Below are positions 13,925-25,450 of a DNA stretch of 64,000 nucleotides, piece after piece; the first letter of the stretch is position 1; each line of letters starts with the position of its first letter. The notes under the pieces are model-generated. The model had not been told where the DNA came from and searched no databases. It saw only the letters and a program-made list of their open reading frames with translations. Position numbers and translations under genes: made by a program. The stretch is from Delphinus delphis. Its lineage: Eukaryota; Chordata; Mammalia; Artiodactyla; Delphinidae. The stretch is from the NCBI RefSeq assembly GCF_949987515.2, contig NC_082698.1, positions 26,750,070 through 26,814,069 of the forward strand, written 5' to 3'.

Positions 13925-14110
13925 GCAGGCAGGATGCAGTGCTTACTATGGGCCAGGCACTTTACATGTTTTATTGCATTTATTCTCAAAATAATCCTAT
14001 GTGCCTCCAGTACTTGTATTTCACAAGTAAGGAAAATTGAGGATTAAAGGTCATGTAACTTGTCCAAGGTCATAAAGCTAGGAAATGACAGCCCAGGCTT
14101 AAACCCACTT
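13925..14110 (+). repeat. MIR-like SINE relic
   Basis: Contains 'ctatgggccaggcacttta', 'attctcaaaataatcctatg' and 'gtaacttgtccaaggtcata', the MIR 3' half. Confidence 0.8.
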
Positions 14111-14454
14111 GAGGCCAAAGTTGATCCTGTAATAACCATACTAGGATATCTGTATGGCTTTAAGGTTATAAGAATGAACAATGTTCCAAGGGTTTATTGT
14201 TCATGTTTCTAGTGAATTACCTGTTTAGGCCTTCGCCTATTTTATTTGGGTATTCATCTTTTTCTTACTAATCTGATTGAATTTTGTATATATTAAGCAC
14301 GTGTCATATATGTTGCAAATGTTCTGTTTTAATTGCCTTTTAACTTTGTTTAAGGTGGGTTTTCCCAAACAAGTGTTTAATTTTTATATAGTCAATTGTT
14401 TTTTCCTTTGTGGTTATTATCCAGAAGTTGTGCTTAGAATATCTTCCCGTACCC

Positions 14455-14495
14455 AAGATTCTATGTGTACATATGTGTACATATGTACACATAGA
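14455..14495. repeat. Near-perfect palindrome of (tatgtgtaca) units
   Basis: The 36-base core from 'ttctatgtgtacatatg' to 'catatgtacacatagaa' is its own reverse complement except near the centre, and a further half-copy follows at 14510-14527. It could extrude a hairpin or cruciform. It lies about 90 bases before the L1 5' junction. Confidence 0.75.
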
Positions 14496-14584
14496 ATATG
14501 TACATAATCTATGTGTACATATGTATGTGAATATAAAAAATTTTAAGTTTATTACTATGATATTTTGGTGAAAGAAAAAAATAT

Positions 14585-17500
14585 AATAGGAACACCTCAA
14601 TACATAAGGCAAATACTAACAGCCATAAAAGGGGAAATCGACAGTAACCCATTCATAGTAGGGGACTTTAACACCCCACTTTCACCAATGGACAGATCCT
14701 CCAAAATGAAAATAAATAAGGAAACACAACCTTTAAATTCTACTTTAAACAAGATGGACTTAATTGATATTTATAGGACATTCCATCCAAAAACAACAGA
14801 ATACACATTTTTCTCTAGTGCTCATGGAACATTCTCCAGGATAGATATCTTGGGTCACAAATCAAGCCTTGGCAAATTTAAGAAAATTGAAATTGTATCA
14901 AGTATCTTTTCCGACCACAACGCTATGAGACTAGATATCAATTACAGGAAAAGATCTGTAAAAAATACAAACACATGGAGGCTAAACAATACACTACTTA
15001 ATAACGAAGTGATCACTGAAGAAATCAAAGAGGAAATAAAAAAATACCTAGAAACAAATGACAATGGAGACACGACGACCCAAAATCTATGGGATGCAGC
15101 AAAAGCAGTTCTAAGAGGGAAGTTTACAGCAATACAATCCTACCTTAAGAAACAGGAAACATCTCGAATAAACAACCTAACCTTGCACCTAGAGGAATTA
15201 GAGAAAGAAGAACAAAAAGACCCCAAAGTTAGCAGAAAGAAAGAAATCATAAAGATCAGATCAGAAATAAATGAAAAAGAAATGAAGGAAACGATAGCAA
15301 AGATCAATAAAACTAAAAGCTGGTTCTTTGAGAAGATAAACAAAATTGATAAACCATTAGCCAGACGCATCAAGAAAAAAAGGAAGAAGACTCAAATCAA
15401 TAGAATTAGAAATGAAAAAGGAGAAGTAACAAATGACACTCCAGAAATACAAAAGATCATGAGAGATTACTACAAGCAACTCTATGCTAATAAAATGGAC
15501 AACCTGGAAGAAATGGACAAATTCTTAGAAATGCACAACCTGCCAAGACTGAATCAGGAAGAAATAGAAAATATGAACAGACCAATCACAAGCACTGAAA
15601 TTGAGACTGTGTTTAAAAATCTTCCAACAAACAAAAGCCCAGGACCAGATGGCTTCACAGGCGAATTTTATCAAACATTTAGAGAAGAGCTAACACCTAT
15701 CCTTCTCAAACTCTTCCAAAATATATCAGAGTGAGGAACACTCCCAAACTCATTCTACGAGGCCACCATCACCCTGATACCAAAACCAGACAAACATGTC
15801 ACAAACAAAGAAAACTACAGGCCAATATCACTGATGAACACAGATGCAAATATCCTCAACAAAATACTAGCAAACAGAATCCAACAGCACATTAAACAGA
15901 TCATACACCATGATCAAGTGGGGTTTATTCCAGGAATGCAAGGATTCTTCAATATACACAAATCAATCAACGTGATACACCATATTAACAAACTGAAGGA
16001 GAAAAACCATATGATCATCTCAATAGATGCAGAGAAAGCTTTTGACAAAATTCAACACCCATTTATGATAAAAACCCTGCAGAAAGTAGGCATAGAGGGA
16101 ACTTTCCTCAACATAATAAAGGCCATATATGACAAACCCACAGCCAACATCGTCCTCAATGGTGAAAAACTGAAAGCATTTCCACTAAGATCAGGAACAA
16201 GACAAGGTTGCCCACTCTCACCACTCTTACTCAACATAGTTTTGGAAGTTTTAGCCACAGCAATCAGAGAAGAAAAGCAAATAAAAGGAATCCAAATCGG
16301 AAAAGAAGAAGTAAAGCTGTCACTGTTTGCAGATGACATGATACTATACATAGAGAATCCTAAAGATGCTACCAGAAAACTACTAGAGCTCATCAATGAA
16401 TTTGGAAAAGTAGCAGGATACAAAATTAATGCACAGAAATCTCTGGCATTCCTATACACTAATGATGAAAAATCTGAAAGAGAAATCAAGAAAACACTCC
16501 CATTTACCATTGCAACAAAAAGAATAAAATATCTAGGAATAAACCTACCTAAGGAGACAAAAGCCCTGTATGCAGAAAATTATAAGACACTGATGAAAGA
16601 AATTAAAGATGATACAAATAGATGGAGAGATATACCATGTTCTTGGATTGGAAGAATCAATATTGTGAAAATGACTCTACTACCCTAAGCAACCTACAGA
16701 TTCAATGCAATCCCTATCAAACTACCACTGGCATTTTTCACAGAACTAGAACAAAAAATTTCACAATTTGTATGGAAACACAAAAGACCGCAAATAACCA
16801 AAGCAATCTTGAGAACGAAAAACGGAGCTGGAGGAATCAGGCTCCCTGACTTCAGACTATACTACAAAGCTACAGTAATCAAGACAGTATGGTACTGGCA
16901 CAAAAACAGAAATATAGATCAATGGAACAGGATAGAAAGCCCAGAGATAAACCCACGCACATATGGTCACCTTATCTTTGATAAAGGAGGCAGGAATGTA
17001 CAGTGGAGAAAGGACAGCCTCTTCAATAAGTGGTACTGGGAAAACTGGACAGGTACATGTAAAAGTATGAGATTAGATCACTACCTAACACCATACACAA
17101 AAATAAGCTCAAAATGGATTAAAGACCTAAATGTAAGGCCAGAAACTATCAAACTCTTAGAGGAAAACATAGGCAGGACACTCTATGACATAAATCACAG
17201 CAAGATCCTTTTTGACCCACCTTCTAGAGAAATGGAAATAGAAACAAAAATAAACAAATGGGACCTAATAAACAATGGGACCTAAAAGCTTTTGCACAGC
17301 AAAGGAAACCATAAACAAGACGAAAAGACAACCCTCAGAATGGGAGAAAATATTTGCAAATGAAGCAACTGACAAAGGATTAATCTCCAGAATTTACATG
17401 CAGCTCATGCAGCTCAGTATCAAGAAAACAAACACCCCAATCCAAAAATGGGCAGAAGACCTAAATAGACATTTCTCCAAAGAAGATATACAGACTGCCA

Positions 17501-18424
17501 ACAAACACATGAAAGAGTGCTCAACATCACTAATCATTAGAGAAATGCAAATCAAAACTACAATGAGATATCATCTCACACCAGTCAGAATGGCCATCAT
17601 CAAAAAATCTAGAAACAATAAATGCTGGAGAGGGTGTGGAGAAAAGGGAACCCTCTTGCACTGTTGGTGGGAATGTAAATTGATACAGCCACTGTGGAGA
17701 ACAGTATGGAGGTTCCTTAAAAAACTACAAACAGAACTACCATATGACCCAGCAATCCCACTACCGGGCATATACCCTAAGAAAACTATAATTGAAAAAG
17801 AGTCATGTACCAAGATGTTCATTGCAGCTCTATTTACAATAGCCCGGAGATGGAAACAACCTAAGTGTCCATCATCGGATGAATGGATAAAGAAGATGTG
17901 GCACATATATACAATGGAATATTACTCAGCCATAAAAAGAAATGAAATTGAGCTATTTGTAATGAGATGGATAGACCTAGATTCTGTCATACAGAGTGAA
18001 GTCAGAAAAAGAGAGACAAATACCGTATGCTAACACATATATATGGAATTTAAGGGAAAAAAATGTCATGAAGAACCTAGGGGTAAGACAGGAATAAAGA
18101 CACAGACCTACTAGAGAATGGACTTGAGGATATGGGGAGGGGGGAAGGGTAAGCTGTGACAAAGCGAGAGAGAGGCATGGACATATATACACTATCAAAC
18201 GTAAGGTAGATAGCTAGTGAGAAGCAGCCGCATAGCACAGGGAGATCAGCTCGATGCTTTGTGATCGCCTGGAGGGGTGGGATAGGGAGGGTGGGAGGGA
18301 GGGAGACGCAAGAGGGAAGAGATATGGGAACATATGTATATATATAACTGATTCATTTTGTTGTAAAACAGAAACTAACACAACATTGTAAAGCAATTAT
18401 ACTCCAATAAAGATGATAAAAAAG
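14585..18424 (+). mobile_element. 5'-truncated LINE-1, artiodactyl/cetacean lineage, ORF2 plus 3' UTR
   Basis: About 3.8 kb covering the later part of the ORF2 endonuclease domain, the reverse transcriptase, the C-terminal zinc knuckle and the complete 3' end, which closes 'tatactccaataaagatg'. 5' UTR, ORF1 and the start of ORF2 are missing, as is usual when reverse transcription stops early. Coding sequence is broken by two stops and one frameshift (see the next entry), but otherwise little decayed, so the insertion is fairly recent. It sits in DPCD intron 1 in the orientation opposite to that gene, which is the better tolerated one. The 3' end lacks a long clean A tail and runs into a TA-rich stretch; no clear target-site duplication was found. 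Confidence 0.95.
14589..18033 (+). pseudogene. L1 ORF2 remnant (endonuclease C part, reverse transcriptase, zinc knuckle), disrupted
   Basis: Three pieces in one frame, 14589-15734, 15735-16688 and 16689-17285, are separated only by nonsense codons at 15732-15734 (TGA) and 16686-16688 (TAA). A frameshift near 17275-17285, at a local repeat of 'aatgggacctaa', moves the reading to another frame for 17275-18033. Visible motifs are the endonuclease SDH triad segment ([12 protein letters not shown], about 14909-14944), the reverse transcriptase QGCPLSPLL and catalytic FADD (16326-16337), and a CCHC knuckle ([14 protein letters not shown], about 17623-17664). In the endonuclease SRIDHIL motif the His is missing through a 3-base deletion (near 14840). 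The product would not be a working retrotransposase. Confidence 0.93.
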
Positions 18425-18885
18425 TATATATATATGTATGAGTTTGTATGCATGGAAAAAATATGGAAGTTTCTGTATGGAAATGTCAATTGTGATTATC
18501 TCTGCATGGTAGGATTACCAGTGACTTGTTTATTTATTTTTCTTATTTCCATAATGAACATAAATTATTTATGAAGAAGTGTGTTGGGTTCTCATTAGCA
18601 ACAGAAGTGATTCTTGGTGGGAAGTTAGTAGCATCCTACGCCCACTCACATACACATTAGGAGGATAAATCAACAGGAGAGGTTTGACAAGGCATATACA
18701 CACCTTTGGCTTTTTTTGTTTGTTTTCTTTCTTTTGATTTTGGTTTGGTGGGGGGACTAACAATGTTGTTTTGTGATGTTACTCACAAAAAAACTTAACG
18801 AAGTCCTGACTGATGAAATATTTGTTTAAACACTGTCCTTTGACCAAAGGAAGTAAAAGCAGAGACTAGAATAGATATTTTGTAC

Positions 18886-19405
18886 ACCCATGTTCACAGC
18901 AGTAATTATTCACAATAAAAAAAGTGGAAGCAACCCAAGTGTCCATCGACACACTGGTGGATAAACAAAATACGGTATATACATACAACGGAAAAATGTT
19001 ATTCAGACCTTAAAAAGGGAGGAAATCAAACTTTCCTCAAGCGACATGCGACATTTCCTCATTTCCACATGCGACAACATGGATGAACTTCGAAGACATT
19101 ATGCTAAGTGAAATAAGCCAGTCACAAAAGAACAAATATTGTATACTCCACTTACATGAGGTTCCTGCTGTAATCAAATTCATAAAGACAGAAAGTAGAA
19201 TGGTGATTACCAGGGGCTGAGGAAAAGGAGACTGGGGAATTAGTGTTTAATGAGTATAGAGTTTCAGCTGAAGATGAAAACGTTTTGGAGATGGCTGGTG
19301 GTGATGGTGGCGTAACAATGTGAATGTACTTAATGCCACAAAACTGTACACTTAATAAAGGCTAAAATGGTAAATTTATGTTAAGTACTTCTTACAATAA
19401 AAACA
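18886..19405 (+). mobile_element. Older LINE-1 fragment
   Basis: Matches the L1 3' region in sense: 'gtgtccatcgacacactgg', 'ggataaacaaaatacggtat', 'ggatgaacttcgaagacatt' and 'ggtgattaccaggggctga'. More diverged than the neighbouring L1, so from an older subfamily. Confidence 0.85.
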
Positions 19406-19719
19406 AACCCCACTGTCCTATGAGATAATGTTCAGAATCTTTGGTTTGGCATAGGAGATCGATCACAACATACCTCAATTTATCTGCAATCTCTCTTCAT
19501 TTTCCACCATTTCCCCTCATCGCTTGAGAAAAGCATCCTTTTATTCACTCTTGCATCCTAGCACCTAGTACCTTACACAGTGTAGGGAGATATTATGACT
19601 GGGTGAATGCTTTGGCCTCACTAAATGTTTTGTTATGCCCCTAGTAATCAGCCATATACTTTCACACCTCTGTGCCTTTACACGTGAGTCATTCTTCCTG
19701 GAATAACTATCCCCTCTTC

Positions 19720-19990
19720 TCCACTTAGCAAACACCTATTCATCCTTTAGGACCCATAAACATCACCTCTTCTGTCAGGTCCTCCTTCAAAGAGATAATC
19801 ATTTTCACCTCTGTGCTCTCATAGCATTTTATAGAAGAGTCCAACCTCTATTTAACACACATGCTTTTGTTTATTTACATTTTTTTCCTGACCACTATGT
19901 GAACTCCTGGGACGTGTCTTTTTCTTTCTATCTGCTCTAGCACACAACCTGACACACAGTAAAAAGCATCCCTAAATACTGCATGAATAA
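19720..19990 (+). repeat. L2-like LINE relic
   Basis: Contains 'tttaggacccataaacatca', 'gtcaggtcctccttcaaaga' and 'ctctgtgctctcatagcat', the L2 3' end pattern, ending near 'aatgagcaaatga'. Confidence 0.7.
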
Positions 19991-20289
19991 ATGAGCAAAT
20001 GACCAGCTGACTTTAATTTCCACGCTTTCTTGACTGGCCTCTGCCTGTGGATGTCAGTCCCTGCTGGTTTCCTGAAAGCTACAGGAATTCAGACCAAATT
20101 CATTCTGGCTGCCAAGTGAGTCCAGGAAGGGACCCTGAAGCACTGGCCAGTCCTAGGGTGGAAGAAAGTCAGAACTCCATCCATACCTCTGTGCACACCT
20201 CTTCCAGGACCAGCACGAGGTGGGGGTAGGGGGTTGCTTTGTCTCCTCTAAAGACCCAGGGAACATTTAGAGGTTCACTTACAAAGATA

Positions 20290-20660
20290 ACATTACAGCT
20301 GGAAAGGACCTCAGAGACAACACAGGTAATCCATCCACCTCATTTTACAGATGAGGAAAATGAGGTTCAAACAAGTAAAGAGGCCGACTGGGAAGCCCAC
20401 GGTAAATTAAAGGCAGAGTCGTTAACTAGAGCCCAGGTGTCCTGCCTTTCTATGATACCAGGCTGCTTTCAGCAACAGAACCTCCAGACTGAGGTTCATC
20501 CCAGGTCAAGATTCAGTTGTACCACTGACTGACTCGGGGAGCTGGGGCCGATCTAAAATCCTGGATTTCAGTTTCCTCTTCTGTAAAATGGGGTCAAAAC
20601 CACCTCTCGGGACAGCGGTGAGGAGCAAATGACGGTGAACGTGAAAAGAATTATTATTTA
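20290..20660 (+). repeat. MIR-like relics, two adjacent
   Basis: The first (to about 20470) has 'aggacctcagagacaacac' and 'cattttacagatgaggaaaa'; the second (about 20510-20660) has 'gatttcagtttcctcttctg' and 'taaaatggggtcaaaacc'. Both old. Confidence 0.65.
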
Positions 20661-20908
20661 TTAGTAACAAAACTCAGAGCGGAGTGAGGTGGTGTCCAGG
20701 AAACTAGGGTGTCCAGAGACGTGTGTTCCAGTCACCTCATCTCTCTGGGCCTCAGTTTCCTCATTTGCAAATGCAGTAACTGCCCTAGAGGGAGGCCGCG
20801 ACCTTCCAGCCCTGCCGTCCTGGGCTGAGGCCCTTCCCGGAGGCGCCAGAGCGGAGGGCCGGACGCTGGGGGAAAGGACGAGGGTGCTCGCGGGGTGCCT
20901 CGAGTTAC

Positions 20909-20972
20909 CGTCCTGCAGCAGCGCCGTCTTCTCTGCCGCCCGCAGACTCTCCAGCCAACCCGTCACCGCCAT
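20909..20972 (-). CDS. DPCD: DPCD exon 1, coding part
   Basis: Encodes residues 1-21 plus one base of codon 22, beginning MAVTGWLESLRAAEKTALLQ, which matches the N terminus known for mammalian DPCD. The donor is GAC-G|gtaact on the minus strand; reading on into the intron soon leaves the family sequence, so the splice is well placed. The ATG sits in AAGATGGCGG, a match to the YY1 consensus, so the start codon and a likely core-promoter site overlap. Confidence 0.94.
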
Positions 20973-21130
20973 CTTCCCTCAGCTCAGCCGCGTGCCCGGC
21001 CGCTGCCATGGCAACCGTTTCCGCCTAGGGTCACTTCCGGATGACCCGGAAGAAGTTCTGGACATTTGCGTGTTCCCACCCCGCAACCCCTCACGCCCTT
21101 CGTCTGCTCTCATTGGCTGCTCTGGTAAGT
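20973..21130. promoter_or_regulatory. Bidirectional DPCD/POLL promoter with X-box and paired ETS sites
   Basis: Lies between the DPCD start codon and a likely POLL first-exon donor (gtaagt at 21125). Within the CpG-rich stretch are an RFX X-box, GCTGCCATGGCAAC at 21002-21015, differing at one position from the ideal GTTGCCATGGCAAC; two opposed ETS cores, acttccgg at 21033-21040 and cccggaag at 21045-21052; and a reversed CCAAT box (attgg, 21112-21116). There is no TATA box, as usual for CpG promoters. ETS pairs are typical of housekeeping bidirectional promoters and would serve POLL; the X-box fits a cilium gene and would serve DPCD. Confidence 0.8.
21060..21124 (+). other. POLL: POLL non-coding exon 1, tentative
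   Basis: Only the donor tctg|gtaagtaa at 21125 supports it. The start is unknown and may lie anywhere in the promoter block. Possible partner acceptors before the start codon are at catgacag|ctg (exon from 21929) and caacag|aaa (exon from 21953). Confidence 0.4.
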
Positions 21131-21978
21131 AATTTACTCCTGCCCACACCTGGTGACCCGTCCGGCCTGAAGTTGACCCCATCCGGCAACTAACCTGGGG
21201 AGTGGGGAGGAGCCTTCAGGGCAGGATCCAGACAGTCCATCCTTCGCCTGGCCCCCAGCTGGGGGAGTCCCGGGCGCGCGCCAGCTGCGTTCGCGGCGGG
21301 TGCCTCACACCTGCCAGCGTCTTCTTCACCCCCAGCTGTGAGGCCGAGACTCCCCCAATCCGGGAAGGCGCCCCACACCTGCTGCAGCCGTGCATTTCCC
21401 TGCAGCTGCGGGCCTGCGCTCCCCCCGTGCTGAGAGATCCGAGACCAGGGCAGGTGCAGGGCGTTCCCCCACCCCGCCTCCTTATCTCCACCTACCATCT
21501 GCGGGTGTGTGATGGGGGTAGAGAAAGATTATATACAGGTCCCCCCGAGTCCCCACTCATTTTGGGAGCCCAAGTCCTTCCTAAAGATGGAGCTCCATTC
21601 CTAGCCTGGCATCTCGTTTTGGTAAAGCCTTTTGGAAGTGGGATGCAGCAGGAGCAGACACTGCACACTTAATCTTCAGAGCAACTCCCTGAGGAATGAT
21701 ATCGTTTGGTACCCATCAAAAGTTCCCCCAGTAGTTCCACTCTTCCCCTTATTTTCCCCAGTACTCTGAAAGTGGTGAGTATAGAGCTAGGCTAAACCAC
21801 CCAAGTTCAGTTGGGTTTTGGGAGACTCCTGGGAACTTGGCTACTGTCCCCAAGGCCTGGTCAGTAGAGACCCCACCTTCATAGTCAAAGGGGTTGGGGG
21901 GCCTCAGTTCTGGGTTTCCACATGACAGCTGCCCTGATCAACCCTCCAACAGAAAGGCCAGGCTCCAGCCATACCTCA

Positions 21979-22093
21979 ATGGACTCCAGGGGCATCTTGA
22001 AGGCATTTCCCAAGCGGAAGAAAATTCATACCAATCCATCATCAAAAGCACTTGCAAAGATTCCCAAGAGGGAAGACGGAGAAGAAGCAGGAG
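21979..22093 (+). CDS. POLL: POLL coding exon 1 (residues 1-38)
   Basis: Begins [15 protein letters not shown], the known POLL N terminus with a lysine/arginine-rich nuclear localisation segment. An upstream in-frame ATG at 21922 would lie in the preceding intron or leader and is not conserved in the family, so 21979 is chosen. Donor gag|gtgagt; one base is carried over. Confidence 0.93.
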
Positions 22094-22830
22094 GTGAGTG
22101 GACCCAGCCTCAGAACCCTCATGTGTTTGAGCCTGAGGCTTCTTACTTCGTTCATGCCCAGAATCAGATATTGCAGTTGACTCTGTCCGCCCAGAGCCTG
22201 CAGGTTTGTTTTTACCTGCCTTGTCCTAGGCTTGGTCCCCAGTCTTTGACAGGCAACTTGCTGTTTTATCTTCTACCCCACCCTGAGACCTCCATAAATC
22301 AGAAAATACTCCCTGGTCCCTAAGGAAATGACTGGCAGAATCATTTGCTCTCTAGGAGGTTGCCTGCTGCTGCGGGGAGGGGATCCTTCTTAGGTCCCCA
22401 GACTTACAAGTTATTTTGCAGCCAAATTGACAAATAGATGGCAAAAGCTTACATGGTGGGCTGGGTTGGGGGAGGGGAATCTATTAGACTGTGAGGCTTA
22501 TAATGGCAAAACATGTGCTTTGTGCCTGATACATAATAAGTGTCTACTAATATGTGTTGAAAGAATAAATGATCAAATGAAGTGATTTACAGGGTAACTA
22601 CAAGGTGCCAGACACTGTTCTAGGTTATATCAGGGAATAGGACGTATCAGAATCCTTGCCCCTTACATCAAGTGATGGCCCATAGGAAATTAACTGTATG
22701 CCTGTGATGGAATCCCCAGAAGGCAGGCTGTCTGGGTGGAGGAAAACATTTGGGGGGAGGGGACTGTGAAGGGTTCATTGGGATCATGTCTGAAAGTATG
22801 ACAGTAGGTATCTGGATGTCCCCTCCACAG

Positions 22831-23125
22831 AGTGGCTGAGCTCCGTGCGGGCGCATGTTGTACCCACTGGCATTGGGCGAGCCCGGGCAGAACTCTTTGA
22901 GAAGCAGATTGTCCAGCATGGTGGCCATATATGCCCTGCCCACGCCCCAGGGGTCACTCACATTGTGGTGGATGAAGGCATGGACTGTGAGCGAGCCCTC
23001 CGCCTCCTTAGACTGCCCTGGCTGCCCCCAGGTGCTCAGCTGGTGAAGTCAGCCTGGCTGAGCTCGTGCCTACAGGAGAGAAGACTCGTGGACACAGCAG
23101 GATTCAGCATCTTCATCCCCAAGAG
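22831..23125 (+). CDS. POLL: POLL coding exon 2, BRCT domain (residues 39-136)
   Basis: Acceptor cctccacag, donor gag|gtaggc. Encodes almost the whole BRCT fold, including [14 protein letters not shown], the GG turn (QHGGHICP) and the tryptophan-bearing KSAWLSSCL motif. The BRCT domain binds the Ku-XRCC4-ligase IV complex on DNA ends. No gaps relative to the human enzyme as I know it. Confidence 0.96.
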
Positions 23126-23286
23126 GTAGGCTGGTCCTAGTCTTTCCTCAGATGTTTTCTTGAGCTATTAAACTCTCATCGTCTTAATTGGACACATTAA
23201 AAAACCATGATTTCAGAGTAGAGAAGGATTGGGAACAGAGATAGCGTGAGACTTTGGTGTCTTAACCTCCCATCACCATCCTGCAG

Positions 23287-23449
23287 GTACCTGGATCAAG
23301 CACAGCTCAGCAAAGCAGACCAAGACTCTTCGACTCCTCCTGGAGCTAGTGAGGCTCAGCTCAGGACAGCCCTCTCTCCTTCCCCTCCTCGCACCAGACC
23401 TGTATCTCCTTCCTGGAGGGCAGAGGAAGCCGCAAGCCTCCAAGCACAG
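23287..23449 (+). CDS. POLL: POLL coding exon 3, Ser/Pro-rich linker (residues 137-191)
   Basis: Acceptor cctgcag, donor cag|gtgagg. Low-complexity Ser/Pro-rich stretch (for example [15 protein letters not shown]), the region reported to restrain polymerase activity and to carry CDK phosphorylation sites. The most variable part of the protein. Confidence 0.93.
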
Positions 23450-23807
23450 GTGAGGAGCCTCCCAGGCCCCACAGCTGTCTTCTCCTGGGAACTAGATCAC
23501 AGAAACAGGGAGAGCCTGATGGTTGTTTAGAATGTCCCAGGCCCCTGAGAGAGGAGGGCTCTCTTTACTGTGAAGCCATTTAACTCTTCTCAACAGTCAT
23601 CACTCCTGCATTTGCCCAGGCCATATCCACCACATATCACTGGGGATCCCAGGGCTGGGCCCTAAGGGGAGCGACATGGAACCCAAATCTGCTGCAGAAG
23701 ACCTAGCGTCCTTCTTGGGTCTGACTAGGAAACTCAGCCCCCACCTCTGAGGAGCCCTCCTCATGGGGGGCATGAACTTATTGTCTCTTCTCCTTCTCTA
23801 TGTCAAG

Positions 23808-24125
23808 CCCGGCTCTGGTGGTGAAACCAGTGATGGGGAAGAGACCCAGGTTGGCGCAGCTGATCTGGAAGCCCTGATCAGCGGCCGCTACCCAACCCCC
23901 CTTGAGGGAGATGGTGAGCCTAGCCCAGCCCCTGAGGGCCTGGATAAGTGGGTCTGTGCACAGCCTTCGAGCCAGAAGGCGACCAACTACAACCGCCACA
24001 TCACAGAGAAGCTGGAAGTGCTGGCCAAAGCCTACAGTGTTCAGGGGGACAAGTGGAGAGCCCTGGGCTATGCCAAGGCCATTAATGCCCTCAAGAGCTT
24101 CCACAAGCCTGTCACCTCCTACCAG
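23808..24125 (+). CDS. POLL: POLL coding exon 4, linker end and 8 kDa domain start (residues 192-297)
   Basis: Acceptor gtcaag, donor cag|gtacct. Contains the acidic SDGEETQV segment and DLEALISG, then the start of the catalytic half at about residue 245 ([20 protein letters not shown] and [11 protein letters not shown]). The acceptor's pyrimidine tract is interrupted (cttctctatgtcaag) but phase and protein fit exactly. Confidence 0.93.
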
Positions 24126-24399
24126 GTACCTGGGGGTCAGGGGAGGGTATGTGGGGGGCTGGGGGGGTCTTTTCTTTGCTGGCCAGAGGTCGGTGGAAGC
24201 ACCAGTCACAAGTGGGGATCAGGTGGAGTGATTAAGATTCTCTGATGTCTGGGACTTGCACAAAAGAAAAAAAATGGGGAGATTAATGAAAGCGGCTTGT
24301 CAAAATCTTGATAATTATAAAAGCTGGGTGATGGGTACTTGGGGTCCAGTATACTGTTCTCTCTCCTTAGGAATTTTTTCCATAATAAAAAGTTTTTTA

Positions 24400-24630
24400 A
24401 AAGTTCAGGCTCTGAAGGTCAACAGACCAGAGTTTGAATTCTGGTTCCCATCATTCACTAACTGTAACTTGCCTAAAGTAAGTTACTTAAACCCTCTGAG
24501 CATCAGTTTCCTCAAAAGTAAAAAGGGACTAAGAATAGTAACAGACACAGTATTCCCATGAGGACTTAATGAGATGACCCCTGTAATGCAGGACCTGATA
24601 CAGGGTAAAGCCTCATAAATATTAGCTCCA
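24400..24630 (+). repeat. MIR SINE in POLL intron
   Basis: Contains 'gaccagagtttgaattctgg', 'tcactaactgtaacttgcc', 'gagcatcagtttcctcaaaa' and 'aggacttaatgagatgac', the full MIR order. Confidence 0.85.
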
Positions 24631-24872
24631 CTATTATGATGGCAGTGGTGACTAGTATCGTCATTATTGCCTTTCCTCTGCTTCCTGTGCTGACCTCCAT
24701 CCCTCTGGGAACCAGCAGATAAGTTTCCCAGCCCATTCCATCCAAACTTCTTATCTTCAACTCTGCCCGAGCTTTATACAGCTATCATTTGCCCACCGGC
24801 CATACTGGCTTTTACTCAGACATCTGCTAAAGGAGTCAGTTTCCTTCCTGCCTCTGCCTGCCCTTCCTCTAG

Positions 24873-25088
<216 letters not shown>

Positions 25089-25324
25089 TAGAGCTCCTGT
25101 CCCACAGTCCTGTTACGCTGTGCTTTGATGAGAATGAACCCAGACTATAGAGAGACCACTTCTCAAAGGGACCAGGGCCCATGCAGATCCCTCTCTTGGC
25201 TCTCAGAACTGCCCTGTTGCTTGGTATCGTTGAGGCTTAATCTGTGGTGTAGGCAGAGACAAGATCTGTCCCCTAGACCAGCAGGGGCCTTCCTGAGGAG
25301 ACCAGGCCTCTGGGCTGAGTATCC

Positions 25325-25450
25325 AGAACAGTGGTTCCCAAACCCAGCAATGCCCAGAATCACCCCCAGATCGATGGAGTCATGAACCAGTGTTTTAGGA
25401 TTATGGCAGGGCTGGACTGAGGTGTGTCTTCCATGCCCCCTGCCTTTCCC
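25325..25450 (+). repeat. MER5A-like DNA transposon relic, tentative
   Basis: Starts 'cagtggttcccaaa' and continues 'cccagaatcacc', resembling the MER5A head. Diverged, so low confidence. Confidence 0.4.

Larger units (their letters stand above)
20780..21480. promoter_or_regulatory. CpG island over the DPCD/POLL start region
   Basis: Strong local rise in GC and CpG compared with the AT-rich DNA at 19 kb, covering DPCD exon 1, the shared promoter and the start of POLL intron 1. Boundaries are by eye. Confidence 0.75.
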
